Assembly: GCA_031835245.1 (NCBI GenBank)
Contig: JAVKOQ010000034.1
Coordinates: 21,001-85,000 of the forward strand
DNA: 64,000 nt
Origin: Balamuthia mandrillaris
Lineage: Eukaryota; Discosea; Longamoebia; Balamuthiidae
Reading direction: 5' to 3'
Below are positions 45,144 to 56,583 of this stretch, piece by piece (positions within the stretch are counted from its first letter, which is position 1; every line of letters begins with the position of its first letter). The notes under the pieces were generated by a model. It ran no database searches and was not told the origin of the DNA. It saw nothing but the letters and a program-made list of their open reading frames with translations. Both the position numbers and the translations under genes were made by a program.

Positions 45144-45476
45144 TTACTCCATTTTTTATCCTAATAGGACAGCTTTTTTTCACGTCACCTATTACCCTTG
45201 TCGGTCCTGGCTTCTCTCTCTCTCTTCTCTCTCCCGCCTCTCTGTTCTCACTTGGCGTTGAGTATTCTGGTTGCAGGAGAGAGAAGAGGCCATCCTGGCT
45301 TTCACTTTTTAACTCCTCTCTCTCTCTCTCTCTCTCTCTCCTCGCGTCTCTCTCTCGCTCTCTGCATTGCAGACACAACGCAGGCACGAGACTCCAGTTC
45401 ATCGCTTGCTAAATTATTATAAATAAGTTTTTCTCTTCTTCTCTTTCATTTTCATTTTCATTCCGTTCTTCGTTTA
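45144..45476. other. Short intergenic region with CT tracts
   Basis: 333 bp between the zinc-finger gene start and the CLPTM1 stop, both minus strand. Holds the promoter boxes and CT repeats at about 45313-45360. No gene. Confidence 0.55.
45159..45187 (-). promoter_or_regulatory. CCTATTAGG box and CRE-like TGACGTGA
   Basis: On the sense strand TGACGTGA (45187-45180) precedes CCTATTAGGA (45168-45159), both within 45 bp of the start codon of the zinc-finger gene. Both motif types recur upstream of other genes here. Confidence 0.45.
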
Positions 45477-47942
45477 TCACTCTTTGGTGTTCGCTTGAGC
45501 TTTTTTTGAGCTGGCGGTTGCTCTTTGCCGCAACCCAACGGCTTGTTGCTCTCCGTCTTTCTGCTCTTGCTCTTCCTTCTTCTCGTCTTTCTTTTCTTCC
45601 TGTTCTTCTTTATTGACTGAGTCTTCATCGACCTCCTCCGTTCCTCCTTGTCCAAACTCGTTGACGCGAGTCTTGTCCACTGGATAGATCCACCGCTGAT
45701 ACAAGAATATGAAAAAGATAATATCTGTCGTTGCGTTGCAGTTTTGTTAGGATAGCTAGCAATAACAGAACAGAGAGAGAAAAGTGTGGAACAGCAGAAG
45801 AGAAAAGAGGAATACCATCACGGAAGCAAGCAAGTCTGTGCATGGTTGGCATTTTGATGATGAACGCGAAGAGATCGTCCACAAAGGTGTTCAAAGCCTT
45901 GTACATGAAGGTCTTCCACGGCATGTGTGCCACGCTCTTCAATTTGTAGTTGATGAACAGTTGCGGCGTCATCATGATAAAACCTTTAATAAGAAAGAAG
46001 GTTAATGATGTCAAAAGAAAAGGAGTGTAGAGAAGAAATGGAGAGCCCAGCTGATTGCCAGGAGGAGTAAGAAAAGCAAAGTACCAAAAGTATAAATAGC
46101 TCCAGTGAGACTGCTGAGAATCCAAGAGTACCAGCTCTTGTGCGTCTGGTACATCAGAGAGTAGACAGCATAACAAGCAACCAACGGATACAGAACATAC
46201 GACAGCCACTGCATCGCCTTATCATCATACTCCTTCGTTTTGGCTGTGTACGTCGACTTGGCTTTGAAATGGATACGTGGGTAGCTTCCTATTTGTTTCA
46301 TGGTTAAGCAACTAAAAGTTGGTTCGAAGTGGTTTTTTTTTGGTTATTTTGTTTTACCTTGAGGCCAAGAATAAGAGACGTCACCAGCTTTGGTGATCTT
46401 CCAGGCTTCAATGAGGAGGCCGACACCACTGCTGATGAGGATGATCCAGCTGGTATCGTTGTCGAGAAGGTAGAGGAAGATGACAAACTGGATGAAGACG
46501 TTGAGAAAGATGGTTCGTACGGAAAGACCTTCCATTGACTTTCTGTTCTTCCAAAACGTGATGTCTTTTGTTTTGAAAGAAACGAGATAATCAGCAAATA
46601 AAAGAAAAAAGAAAGAGACAAAAAGAAAGAAAGAAAGAAAAAACAAGCAAGCAAGAAAGGAAACCATTTTTGAAGGCAAGAAAGTCAAAAATGCTGTGAA
46701 GAACTGAAACAAAGAGCGTCAAGCCCAATAAATAGGGATTTGTCTCAAATAGCATTCGCTGTATATAACTTTCTATTAGCATCTGCTCTCTTCATGTCAA
46801 GCGAATTTTGAGTACGGTAAAGAATAACTAACCTTAACTTCGTCCGTTTCTCCCTCTACTCCTCCAAGCGATTCTTGCATCTGGAAGGATTGTTGCATTT
46901 GTACCATCATCTGCCACTTCCACAACGAAACAGAGCCATAGCTCATCGTCAAAGGAACTACAGGAGTGGTTTCGTTGATAGGAAACAGCTGTTCTCGCAT
47001 CAACCAAAACTCGTTAAAGTAGAGAGTTGGATAGTAATTTCCATGTTTATCGAATTGCAAGACTGTAACAGTTTAAAAAAATACAAAAGGACGCTCGTGT
47101 TAACATCAAAGATAAGAAATAAACAGGCTAACAAATGGACAACAAAAAGGATAGACGAACGTACGTTCGAAGATTTGAGGAGGAAGGCTTCCTCGAGGAA
47201 AGGTGCTAGTGTCTTGCACCAAATTCAAAGTGAGATTTGGCTTCCAAAACGAAATATACTGTTCGTGATAGCCAAAACAGAAAAAATCAGTGCTCAGTGT
47301 AAAAACTTTGAAACAAATGAAAGACAAAGAGAAGAAGATAGCGAAGATAAGGAGAAGAGAGCAACCTGTAAATGCGGAAAACCTTGTTCTTCAGCTTTCG
47401 CTAAATCAGTGACGGAGTCCTCCAATTCGCCTGACAAGAGGTTCTTCTTGAATGTCAACTTTGGAGCAGGCATGTACCTGTTCAACACTTTATTTTAACG
47501 TAAGAGAAAGTTGGATAAGACACTACAGAGAAAGAGAGAGAGAAGAGAGAAAATTCTTACAATGGGCTCTGTAAATGACAGCACTGCGACGATAGTCAGG
47601 AGAAGAAGGATCCGGCGAGTAACCTTTCTTCACAAGGAACACATGAGCATAGAGAGTACCATTGTTTAACACTGACTGTTTTTTATTTGGTTGTGTCATG
47701 TTAGAACAGAGGAGAACAGAGGAAGTAGTGACAAGAGACGAGAGAAAAAGAGAGAAAATGCTCAACCTGAGGCAGAGTAATGTTGGCTTCTTTTTGCCGC
47801 TCGTTTTCTTCGCTGTCAGTGAACGAAAGGTCGTACTCCCGCCAGAGCAAAGCGCTTGTGTCATTAAACCGTTTGAACTCCTCTCCTTCCTCTGAGATAT
47901 AAACATAGAGATCCTATTCATGAAGGCAAAGAAAAGAAGAAG

Positions 47943-47979
<37 letters not shown>

Positions 47980-48290
47980 CAACATCAGTTTACCTTTCAA
48001 AACAATAAACGCGTGACCACCACCACCACAACAAAAAAAAAAAAAAAAATAGGTACCAGTATTTCGCCTCCTTTGAAAAGACAGCGATGGGGCGGCAGAG
48101 CCTTTCCGGTGACAGGGTCTGTGGTCTGGGGGGCGTCCTTCTTGAAGAAGAACGAGTAGACAGCGTACATGACGAACATCTGGAAGAGAAGGCCCTTCCA
48201 ATTGAAGCCAGCAGCTTGCTGTTGTTGACGCCCCGCGGCGGCCCTGGGTGCTCCTCCTCCACCTCCTCCTCCGCCACTTCCTTGTGTCAT
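45477..48290 (-). CDS. CLPTM1: CLPTM1 family multipass membrane protein
   Basis: CLPTM1/CLPTM1L proteins are ER/Golgi multipass proteins; CLPTM1L acts as a lipid scramblase in GPI synthesis. The start MTQGSGGGGGGGG precedes a first membrane helix (LLFQMFVMYAVYSFFF). A long lumenal region follows over several exons: DLYVYISEEGEEF, NGTLYAHVFLVKKGYSPDP, YMPAPKLTFKKNLL, YYPTLYFNEFWLM. The multipass block has HSIFDFLAFKNDITFW, the helix around DNDTSWIILISSGVGLL, HMPWKTFMYKALNTFVDDLF, FIIKMPTMHRLACFRDD and YQRWIYPVDKTRVNEFG, all hallmark sequences. The C-terminus is a charged Glu/Lys tail. About ten exons, inner borders approximate. A TGACGTCA site lies 60 bp upstream. Confidence 0.92.
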
Positions 48291-48350
48291 CTTCTTCTTC
48301 GCTACTTTTCTTTTTCTTTTTTTTCTTCAATTCCCCTTTTTGAGCCGAAA

Positions 48351-48358
48351 TGACGTCA
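48351..48358. promoter_or_regulatory. CRE-like TGACGTCA between CLPTM1 and the EF-hand gene
   Basis: Perfect TGACGTCA palindrome 61 bp upstream of the CLPTM1 start and 200 bp upstream of the divergent EF-hand gene. The third perfect copy in the window, again in a divergent promoter. Confidence 0.55.
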
Positions 48359-48556
48359 TATGTCGACACGTCAACCACCACGTCGACAATTATAGATGAT
48401 GTCATCGAGAACCCTCTTTCGAAAAAATAATTTTCCGACATTCTTTGAATAATTTTCGGATCTATTCAATATATCTTTCGTGGGAACCCTCAAACAACCA
48501 AGCGAGTAGCACGGCAAAAAGAAGCAACAAACAACCCAGTAGTAGTAGCAACAACA

Positions 48557-48625
48557 ATGGCGAGCCTCACCACTTCCACCAACGAAAGGATTGTGAAGAG
48601 CCTCTTCCAGAAGTATGACAAAGGT

Positions 48626-48659
<34 letters not shown>

Positions 48660-49381
48660 GCAAAACAAAAAAAAAAAACATGCCCTACCCACTATCGAAC
48701 TGGCCTTCTTTGCAAAAAAAAAAACTTACATTTTTTTTTGAAAACACCGCTCCAGATCAAAGCGGCTCCATAGATAATGCCGAGCTGAAGGAGCTGTTGC
48801 AGGACATGGGCGTCCAGGAGATAGAGCAAGCTGCCTCCCTTCTTGCCGACAAGAACCAGGACGGCCACATTGACTGGAAGGAGTTCTACCCGTGGTGGTG
48901 CCAGTGGGTCAAGGACCGCGTCCTCACCGAAGGCAGCAAATACAAGAAACTGCAGCAGGCCTTTGCTTACTTCCAACAGGTGGACAAGGGTTCGTCTCCC
49001 TCTTTTCTTCCTCTTTTTCTTTCTCTTTGCGCGTTGCCTTTCTCTTTCTTTTTTCGCATTCACCCACTCTATTGTCCTTTCTCTTTCAGTCCCGCTGTTT
49101 TTGTCCTTGTATTTGTCTTTGTCTTTCATAGTTTCTTGTCCTTTCTTTCTTTTTTGTTGCTTCTCTTTTTTGTTTCTAATAGAACTAACTTTTTGCAAAC
49201 AAAAACAAAACAATAACAATAAATAGACGGCAGTGGAAGCATCGACAAAGAGGAATACATCAAGCTTTGCGACAGTTTGGGCTATTCGGACAAGGCAGGC
49301 TCCGGCTTGGCACAACTGGACAAAGACCAAAGCGGTACCATTGACTTTCAAGAGTTTTTGGACTGGCTCAAGTGGTTGTAA
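48557..49381 (+). CDS. Four-EF-hand calcium-binding protein, 151 residues
   Basis: Calmodulin-like calcium sensor. Exons 48557-48623, 48756-48989 and 49227-49381 join in phase. Four loops are visible: DKDQSGSIDNAE, DKNQDGHIDWKE, DKDGSGSIDKEE and DKDQSGTIDFQE, all with intact Asp and Glu ligands, so all four probably bind Ca2+. Two of the loops are cut by introns after DK. The linker WWCQWVKDRVL is unusually Trp-rich and unlike calmodulin, and the C-terminus is WLKWL. Specific subfamily not recognised. Intron 1 carries a (CA)n repeat. Confidence 0.9.
48627..48658. repeat. (CA)n in EF-hand intron 1
   Basis: About 32 bp of perfect CA dinucleotides directly after the 5' splice site. It differs from the CT tracts in the other introns. 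Confidence 0.9.
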
Positions 49382-49599
49382 AAACTCTGTTTTTTTGTTT
49401 CAAAATTCATCATCGTTTCTTTTGTTCAAATAGGAGCAAAGAACAGCCTATTCGCTTATGTTTTCTCTTCTAGAGAGGTGTTTTTGAACAAAAACTCAAG
49501 CAGAAAGAGAAGGAAGGAAAGAAAGTGGCAATGGTGGTGTATTGCAAGTGGAGGAAACAACTACCACTTCAGTCTGCTTTGCAAATGCCACAAGCCAGT

Positions 49600-50050
49600 T
49601 GAACTGATGGAAAGAACGAGACCTCCTGTTCTTGGTATCAAGGCAATCCGTTCTCGCTGGCCCATTGCAACACTTTCAACTGACCAGCCTGGGTAGCGTG
49701 GACACGAGTTGCCACGTCCTTGGTATCAAGGGCATCCGTTCTCCCTGGCCCATCGCAACACCTCCTAATGGCCATTCATGGCAGCCAAGGCGCAGGTCCA
49801 CCACTCGTTCCAAGGGCAGCCGTTGGCCCTGGCCCATTTCTTGCTGCCTCCTTGCAAGTCTCCCCGCTCCAAGGGCATCCGTTGGCCCTCAACCACTTCA
49901 ACACCTCCAGATGGCCGTGCTCTGCAGCGAAGGAGCAGGTGTACAAGTTCCAAGGGCACTCCCCGTTGGCTCTGGCCCATTGCAGCACCTCCACAAGGCC
50001 CTTCTTGGCAGAAGCAATCGTTACCTCAACTGTTAGATGTCCTTTTTCCG
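49600..50050 (-). pseudogene. Decayed ankyrin-type repeat gene (ARANGCPW repeats)
   Basis: The minus strand encodes units such as HGHLEVLKWLRANGCPW, GLVEVLQWARANGECPW and, in another frame, KWARANGCPWNEWWT. These belong to the HLEVLKWARENGCPW repeat class, common in amoebae and giant amoeba viruses and related to ankyrin repeats. The frame shifts once inside a repeat unit near 49850, and TAG and TGA stops follow (after MNGH and after NGCPW). There is no start codon context. It is a fragment of a dead gene, with about five repeat units traceable. Confidence 0.75.
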
Positions 50051-50146
50051 TGCGTTCAACAGTTCTTTTTGCAGCTTCCCACCCTATGTGTTCTTTGGAA
50101 GTACGCCCGGAAAAAGGACATCTAACAGTTGAGGTAACGATTGCTT
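50012..50146. repeat. Perfect 39-bp inverted repeat with 57-bp loop
   Basis: 50012-50050 (AAGCAATCGTTACCTCAACT...) is the exact reverse complement of 50108-50146, separated by 57 bp. The arms encode KGHLTVEVTIA on each strand, so they look like an inverted duplication of ankyrin-type repeat gene sequence. Confidence 0.9.
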
Positions 50147-50274
50147 ATGCCAAAGCACACGAAGGAACAAGCAAGAAAAAAGAGTGCTATGGCAACTTTC
50201 TTTACAAAAAAAAAGGTTTTAAAGGTATACAAAGAAAAGAACAAAAAAGGTTGGGCGTGTCTCGCGAAAGAGAG

Positions 50275-53200
50275 CTACGGAATCCTTGGCTCGGGCGGAG
50301 CAAATGATCTCGACTTTCTCTTTTCTTGTTTCTTTTGTTGCTCCCGGTCTCTCTTTTCCTTCTCTCGCTCCTCCTTTTCTTTCTCCTTCATCCCCTTCTT
50401 CTCCTCCTTCTCCTTCTTTTCCAGCTCCTTCTTCTCCTTTCTCTCCTGCTCCTTCTTTGCCTTCTTCTCGGCCTTCTCCTTCTTCTCCATCTCTCGTTTG
50501 GCCTTCTTCTCCGCTCGCTTGTCCTTCCTCTCCTCGTCCTTCTTCACCCGGTTGGCCTTGTTCTTGCCGCCTCGACGGAAGCTCGGCGTTTTAAGGATCT
50601 TTCTCGGTGATTTGAGCTTGTTGGTGACGCCTTTTCCTCCTTTCTTCGCCATCTTCTCAGACTTGGCTCGGCGCGAGTCGTCATCTTCCTCATCGTCATC
50701 ATCATCGTCCTCGTCGTCGTCATCATCGTCATCATCATCCTCTGCGTAAAGGTCGTATCCTTCATCATCATCGTCGTCGTCATCGTCATCATCGTCACCT
50801 TCTTCTGCTTTTGCTCCTTTCTTTCGATGCATTACAGTTCCTCCTCGCAAGTTGCTCGCATCTGTGGCTGTGTGACTCCTTTGACGCGTTCCAACATTGA
50901 CAGAGTTGTTCAACGAGCTGGAAGAAATGGAGGAGGGCGTTTTGTTGTTGATAAATGAGGAACGGATGTTGTTTCCGTTGTTGAGGGTGTTGATGTTGTT
51001 GTTGCTATTGTTGATAGTGTTATTGGCAGCAGCAGCTTGTTGAGCCACAAACTTGCCGCTGGTGGGACCCCACGTTCTCGCGTTGTTATTCGGTGATGAA
51101 GAAGAAGAAGAAGGACCATTGAAGGATGACGGTGGTCTAGTAAAGTTTCCACTGTTTCTAGCGATTGAGTTGTTGTTATTGTTGTTGGGGTTGGAGAAGT
51201 TTCCACTGCTTCGGTTGTGCAAATACCGAAAAGCAGGAGGAGAACTTGATCCTGCTGCTCCTCCTGCTCCTGCTCCTGCCCCTGCTCCGGCCGCTCCTTG
51301 CTGATGCTTGGCCTGCATTCGAGCCAACGCCTCCTCCGCTTTCTTCTTTAACCTCTCCTCATCTATGTTGCTGCCAGCTGCTCCAGCTCCTCCATTGGAC
51401 ATGTCCTTGTTGGAGGCCACTCTTTGCAGCAACGTGCCTACCCTGGCTCCGCTCTTCATGTCTCTGGCCCAAGGAGGCAGATTCTGGCCAGAGCTGAGGG
51501 ATCCTCCGGAGGAAGAGCTCGGCAAGGAATCTCGCCGCTCGAAAGAACCAGGACCTATAGTTGTGCGCTGTCTCGCTCCCCACATGAGAGCTGGATTTAA
51601 CGTGCCGCCGCTGCCAATCTCTGCTCCTCCCGCAACTCCTGGAGAGGCCAGACGATCTCTAGCAGGTGGTCCCACCCGTCGTAATGTACCAAAGGGATTA
51701 GTGGTAGTGGGAGAGTCCTCTGAGTTAGCTCTTGGTGCTCCAGGACCTGGTCCAGGTCCACTGCCTCCTGTTCTCCGTAGGGTTGGCCATTGGGCGCCAC
51801 CATTACCACCAGGGCCGCTATTGCCGTTTCCGTTACCGTTGGGAGCGGCCCGACTGGGATCTGAGACCTTCCGTAAGGTTGGAAAGATGATGCCCGAGGC
51901 CGTGGAAGTCTCTCCACCGATGGTCGTTCTGCGAAGGCCAGAAGAAGAGAATCTCGGGTTGGGGAACTTGGCGTCGGAAGATGAAGCAGCACCGCCGGCT
52001 TCTCCTTCTTTGGTGTTCGCAGCATCTTCTTTTGGTGGTGGCCGACGAGAGACTGGTTTGAGCATTGCTCTAAAGTTGCTACCTTCGCCAGAATCCTTGA
52101 TCTCACTGGCCAAGTTGAACTTTTGCATGACAGTGCTTTGCTTTCCGGTCGGGGTGAGCATCCATGGCGGCGAGTTGCTGTTGCCCCCTTTCTCTCCTCC
52201 CTTCTCCCCTTTATCTCCGCCTTGCTCTCTTCTCTTCCTAAAGTAAGCTCCACTCTTGATTTGTCGAATCATGTCTTCCATGACCGCTCCATCGGGACCT
52301 GCCTCCACCGATCCTCCTCGAGAGCGTCTGTTGGCTCTCAGCGTGGCATCTTTGGGTTTGTTTGCCTCCTTCTTGGCATCTTCCCTTCTTTTGACGTTCT
52401 CCAAGTGAGCCGTCTCAAAGGCAGATATGAAGGTGTTGACGGTGCCAAAGAGCTGTTCGGGGGTGCAAGTGTCCGCCTCTCCAAAGTAAGCAGCCAGCTC
52501 CTTGAACTCCTTCTCCATGGCCTCCCTCTCCTCGTCTAACTTCTTGCAAGTAGGCAAAGAACGTTGCAGGAATGGTCCCAAAGTGGCTTGAAGCGGTTTG
52601 TCGGTGGCTGAGTTGGTAAGTGCTGCTTGCTGCAACTCCTCTTCCACTAGCTTCAAACCATCCATCAGTTCCTTCATGGCGACCGTAGTTATGGGAAAGG
52701 ACACACGACATGCGGAGGGAATGTGCTTCAGCTCCTTGGCAAAGGTTAACAGCTCCGAATGTTTACGCTCCACCAGTTCAGCTAGGTAGTTGAGCAGAGT
52801 GAACTTGCCGTCGTGTGAGCGAGTGTCTTGAAGCTTGGTAAGAACATCCAGCTGGAAGCCGTAGGCGGCTCCGCGGAAAGTACCGCCATTGATGTAGTTG
52901 CCAAGGGCTAGAATGACTTCCATCAGGCTCTTGAACTTGGGGCTGGTCTTTAGTTCTTTGGTGGACTTGACTACTGCTTCAATATCCTGTTGTTGTTTGT
53001 TAAAAGGGCCGCTCAAAAACGTACGAGAGAGACAGAGAGAACGAATGAAGACAACAAGAAAGCCAAAGAAACCTACCGGTTGAACATCATCATAAAGCTC
53101 CTGGAACTTGAGCTTAAATGCCAAGGCCCGCAATCTCTGTTCCAACCTTGGAATGTCCCTCAAAACCCAGAAGAACTGCTCCGCTTTGCCCAAGTTGGAG

Positions 53201-54215
53201 CGATCTCCTTGATACTCCTCTATGATGGCAATCTCCTCTTTAGTAGGCACATACTCGATGAGAGTGGTGGCCATCTCTGCCGTGAGGACCTTTTCGTCCA
53301 TATCCACGATAGCCTTTTTAAGCTGCTCGTTGCTCTTCTTCATGCCGGACAACATAATGGCGCAGTTGTTGGCTCGTTTCATGTTGATCAATGTAATGGC
53401 TGTCTTCTTCTTCTTCTTTCCATTCTCTCCTTCTCCCTCTTTCGAGCTATTTCCTCCCTCCCCCTCCGTTTTCTCCATTTGATAGACAGCACCAGCACAG
53501 AAGGTCCTCTCTATCTCATCAAAGTCCAGCTCCACTTTCTCATCGTTCACTCCCGCCCAGAAGCTGTCCTTGATCTTCACCGCTGGCAGTTTGGTCCAGT
53601 TGAGGTGCTTCAGCTTGACTTTAGGATGGAAGATCTTCTTGTGTGGGAGGTTGGAACCACCCATGCCAGGTGGTGGAGGAATCAAGCCGCCCATTCCAGG
53701 AGGAGGTGGGGCCATCATCATCGGTGGTGGAGGAGGAGTGCTGATAGGAGGCAAAGGAACGGGAATGATCTTGTTTTGGTCATCGTCGCCTGTTGTTGGT
53801 TCTTGCTCTTTCTCTTTTTCTTTTTCTTTCTCTTTCTTTTTGTTGGCTTTCTTGTCGTCGTCCTCTTCGGAGGAAGAAGAGGAAGAGTCGTCTCCATCTT
53901 TCTTGGCTTTCTTTACTGTTTGACTCTTTTTCTTCTTGGGAGAGGACAACGCTGGTTTGGCGGTTGTCTCGGTCACCAATGTCAATGGAGGGATTTGGAG
54001 GTCCTCCATTTTGATGACCGACTTCATCATGGCTTGCAGGGAGCCTACCGAGGCTGGCCGTTGCAACTGGGGTCGACTGGTTTGAGCCCCACCAAATGAG
54101 CCTGTGCCCATCACTTGTGCCCCTGAAACAAATGTTCCTGTTTGCACATGGACAAAAGCGAAGAGTGAGAAGGTGGAGGACAGAAGACATCGGGAAAAAC
54201 AACAGCACAGAGAAG

Positions 54216-54257
<42 letters not shown>

Positions 54258-56583
54258 CATAATAATACCGCTGAGCAGATTCTTCGAGATTTGTTCTCTG
54301 ACTCTGTCCATAGCCGCGGCCTTGCCCCCCTTCTGGTTAGCAGCACCCTTCCCCCCTGTCCCCGCCCCAACTCCCCCTTTCCCTCCCGCTCGAGCGGCCT
54401 TCCGCAAGTCATCCAGCTCCGCCTTCAGGATGACCTCCACTTCCTCCGTAAAGTCGCTTCGATCCATAGTCAGATAAAACTGTTTGTACATCTTCTCCAG
54501 CTTCGTCCAAACGGGCAGACCCAAGCTCGTGGCGGTGGTCAGCTCTAACATCATCTGCAACACGGAGATAAAGCTGGAGTAGTAAGGAGAGCCTTTGGCG
54601 TGCGACTTGAGCACGGCGAAGATCTGAGTTGGGTCGTTCCTGTCCATGCGGTCTAGGAAGGCGCGCTGGCGTTGGGTCTCCTCGTCATCCAGGCGCATCT
54701 CCTCCAGAAAGACCTCTATTTGGGTGTTGAGCTCTGTGGATTGAGCGGCCCAGTTGGCTTCATCCTCTCTTAAACCTTTTTTTGTTTTTTTATTTGAGAG
54801 TTGAAGAATGAATGAAAGAAACGAAAGGAGAAAGAGGAGAAGCAACAAGGATGAAAGTTTGTGAAGGCAGTCGTACTGTCAAAGACGTCCAACAAGCCCA
54901 TGTCTATAAACTCCTTGCGAAGAGCGTTTCTCGTGGAAAGCTCGTCGGGAGCACATGTAAGACTGTTGATAAACGCTACTGCCGGTACCAAGAACTCCAA
55001 CGTGACTTCCTCTCTAAAGGCGGCCATGAGCGGAGCGAAGCGAGAGGACTCTTTCTTCTTTTTCTTGTAGGTGTTGAACGCTTCGAGCACAATGTTGGTT
55101 CCCTTTGGTGGAGAGTAGAGTGCCACGAAGGAGAGCAACTCCAATACCATTGCTATGAGCTTGTTGTTAGAAGCGATAGAGAAAGAGAAGAGAAGAGAAG
55201 AAAGAGAGAGGGAGAAAGAGAGAGAGAGGGAGAGAGAAAGAAAGAAAGAGAGAAAAGAGAAAGAAAGAAAAGATAAGAAAGAAAATGAGGTTACCTCTCA
55301 TTCCCATCTTCTCAGTATCCCATACATATACAATGGCCTTTACGGCTCCATGAGTGTCGATGAACTCCTGCAAGCCCTGTTGCGTGTTGAGCAGAGCTCG
55401 GAAGCATTTCAAGCAGCCAGCTATGATGCTCAAGTCCGTTCCGCTCTTTCTTTTCTTGCCTTGCCGATCCCTCAGCAGCTCCAACAGCACTGATATACCT
55501 GTAAAGACAATGAAAAAGAAAGAGAAGGCAGAAAGCGAGAGAGAGAGAGAGAGAGAGAGAACGAAACGACAAGAAAGAACGAAAGACGGAAGAGAGAAGC
55601 GAGTAAGAAGAGCGAGAAAGGGTAAGAAAAGAAGAAGTGGGATCAACGGTAAGCCAGTAAGTACCTTTGTTTGAAGGATTACAAAACGCTTGCACCCAAC
55701 TGGGGTGCAGTGTCTTCTTGAAGAAGCGCTCAAGCTTTCGGAGGTACTTGAGACAGGTGGCCTTGCTCTGCAGGCCGTGCACAAAGTACTCTGGCGTGCC
55801 TTTCTTCAACTGTTTTTTCTTACTCTTCTTGCCTTTGCCTTTTTGATTGGTTTTTTTTTTCGGATGGAAGGAGAAGGAAAGAACAAAAAGTTAAGACAAC
55901 ATATGAAAAGGACCTCAAAACGAAAAAGAGATCAACAACAAACAAACGATCGTTTCGACTCTCTTTTCCTCCAAAAAAATAAAAATAAAATAAAAAAGAA
56001 GACAGAAGGAAAAAAAGAGCACCCTACCGTTCTCCGTGGCAGAGTTCATCAGGGCCTCCACCCGAGGCCTCCACGTCTCCAACAGGGACATCTTCTGGGG
56101 CTCAGGCAGCTCCAACATGTCCTGCTGGTTCTCCGGGCTGATCCCCACAAGGTTCATGATGCGCTTGAACTCCTCCTCGTTGAACTCCTCGCCCGGCTCG
56201 AAGGAGGCCCAGGAGGAGAGGGCCGAATTGGGATAGCCATAACCTCCGTGCGCGTTTGTAGTGTTCTTCTTGTCCAGCCGGTTGTCCTCCGACGAGAGGG
56301 CACTCCTGGCGCTCTTTGGCGTTTTGGGCGTCTTCGGGGTCTTCTTCTTGTCCTGTTCCTTGTCCTTGGTCTTCTCTTTGTCCTTGTCTTTGTCCTTCTT
56401 GGCATCTTTGGCAGAAATATCCCCCACCAGCTTGCTCTTGGTCCGTTTGAGCCGGGAGGCCCTTCGGATGAGCTCGCGAGGGCTACGAGGGCTCCTCGCT
56501 CCTTCATCCAGTTCCTCCTTCTTTGTTTTCTTCTCTTTGCCCATCCTCTTTTTCCGTTGTGTTGTTTCCTCTCGTTTGCGCAC
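50275..56583 (-). CDS. Diaphanous-related formin (GBD/FH3-FH1-FH2-DAD)
   Basis: Nucleates and elongates unbranched actin under Rho control. Exons run about 56583-56029, 55845-55668, 55500-55295, 55150-54875, 54775-54268, 54123-53076 and 52986-50275 (approximate). The N-terminus is charged, then comes a GBD/FH3 armadillo-like region over five exons (VQAFCNPSNK, LLNTQQGLQEFIDTHGAV, FINSLTCAPDELSTRNALR, DRNDPTQIFAVLK). FH1 is short (PPPPPMMMAPPPPGMGG). FH2 starts KLKHLNWTKLP and contains ANNCAIMLSGMKKS and GNYINGGTFRGAAYGFQLD. A DAD follows at about 52240-52290 (VMEDMIRQIKSGAYFRKRR). A long Ser/Asn/Gly-rich region, an Asp run and a Lys/Glu tail end the protein. GBD plus DAD implies autoinhibition. 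A second ATG lies 39 nt inside. Confidence 0.92.

Noticed and set aside
49720-50307. Plus-strand 195-residue frame over the ankyrin remnant
   Set aside because: It is antisense to the ARANGCPW repeats over most of its length and only reads KGHLTVEV where the inverted repeat flips the sequence.
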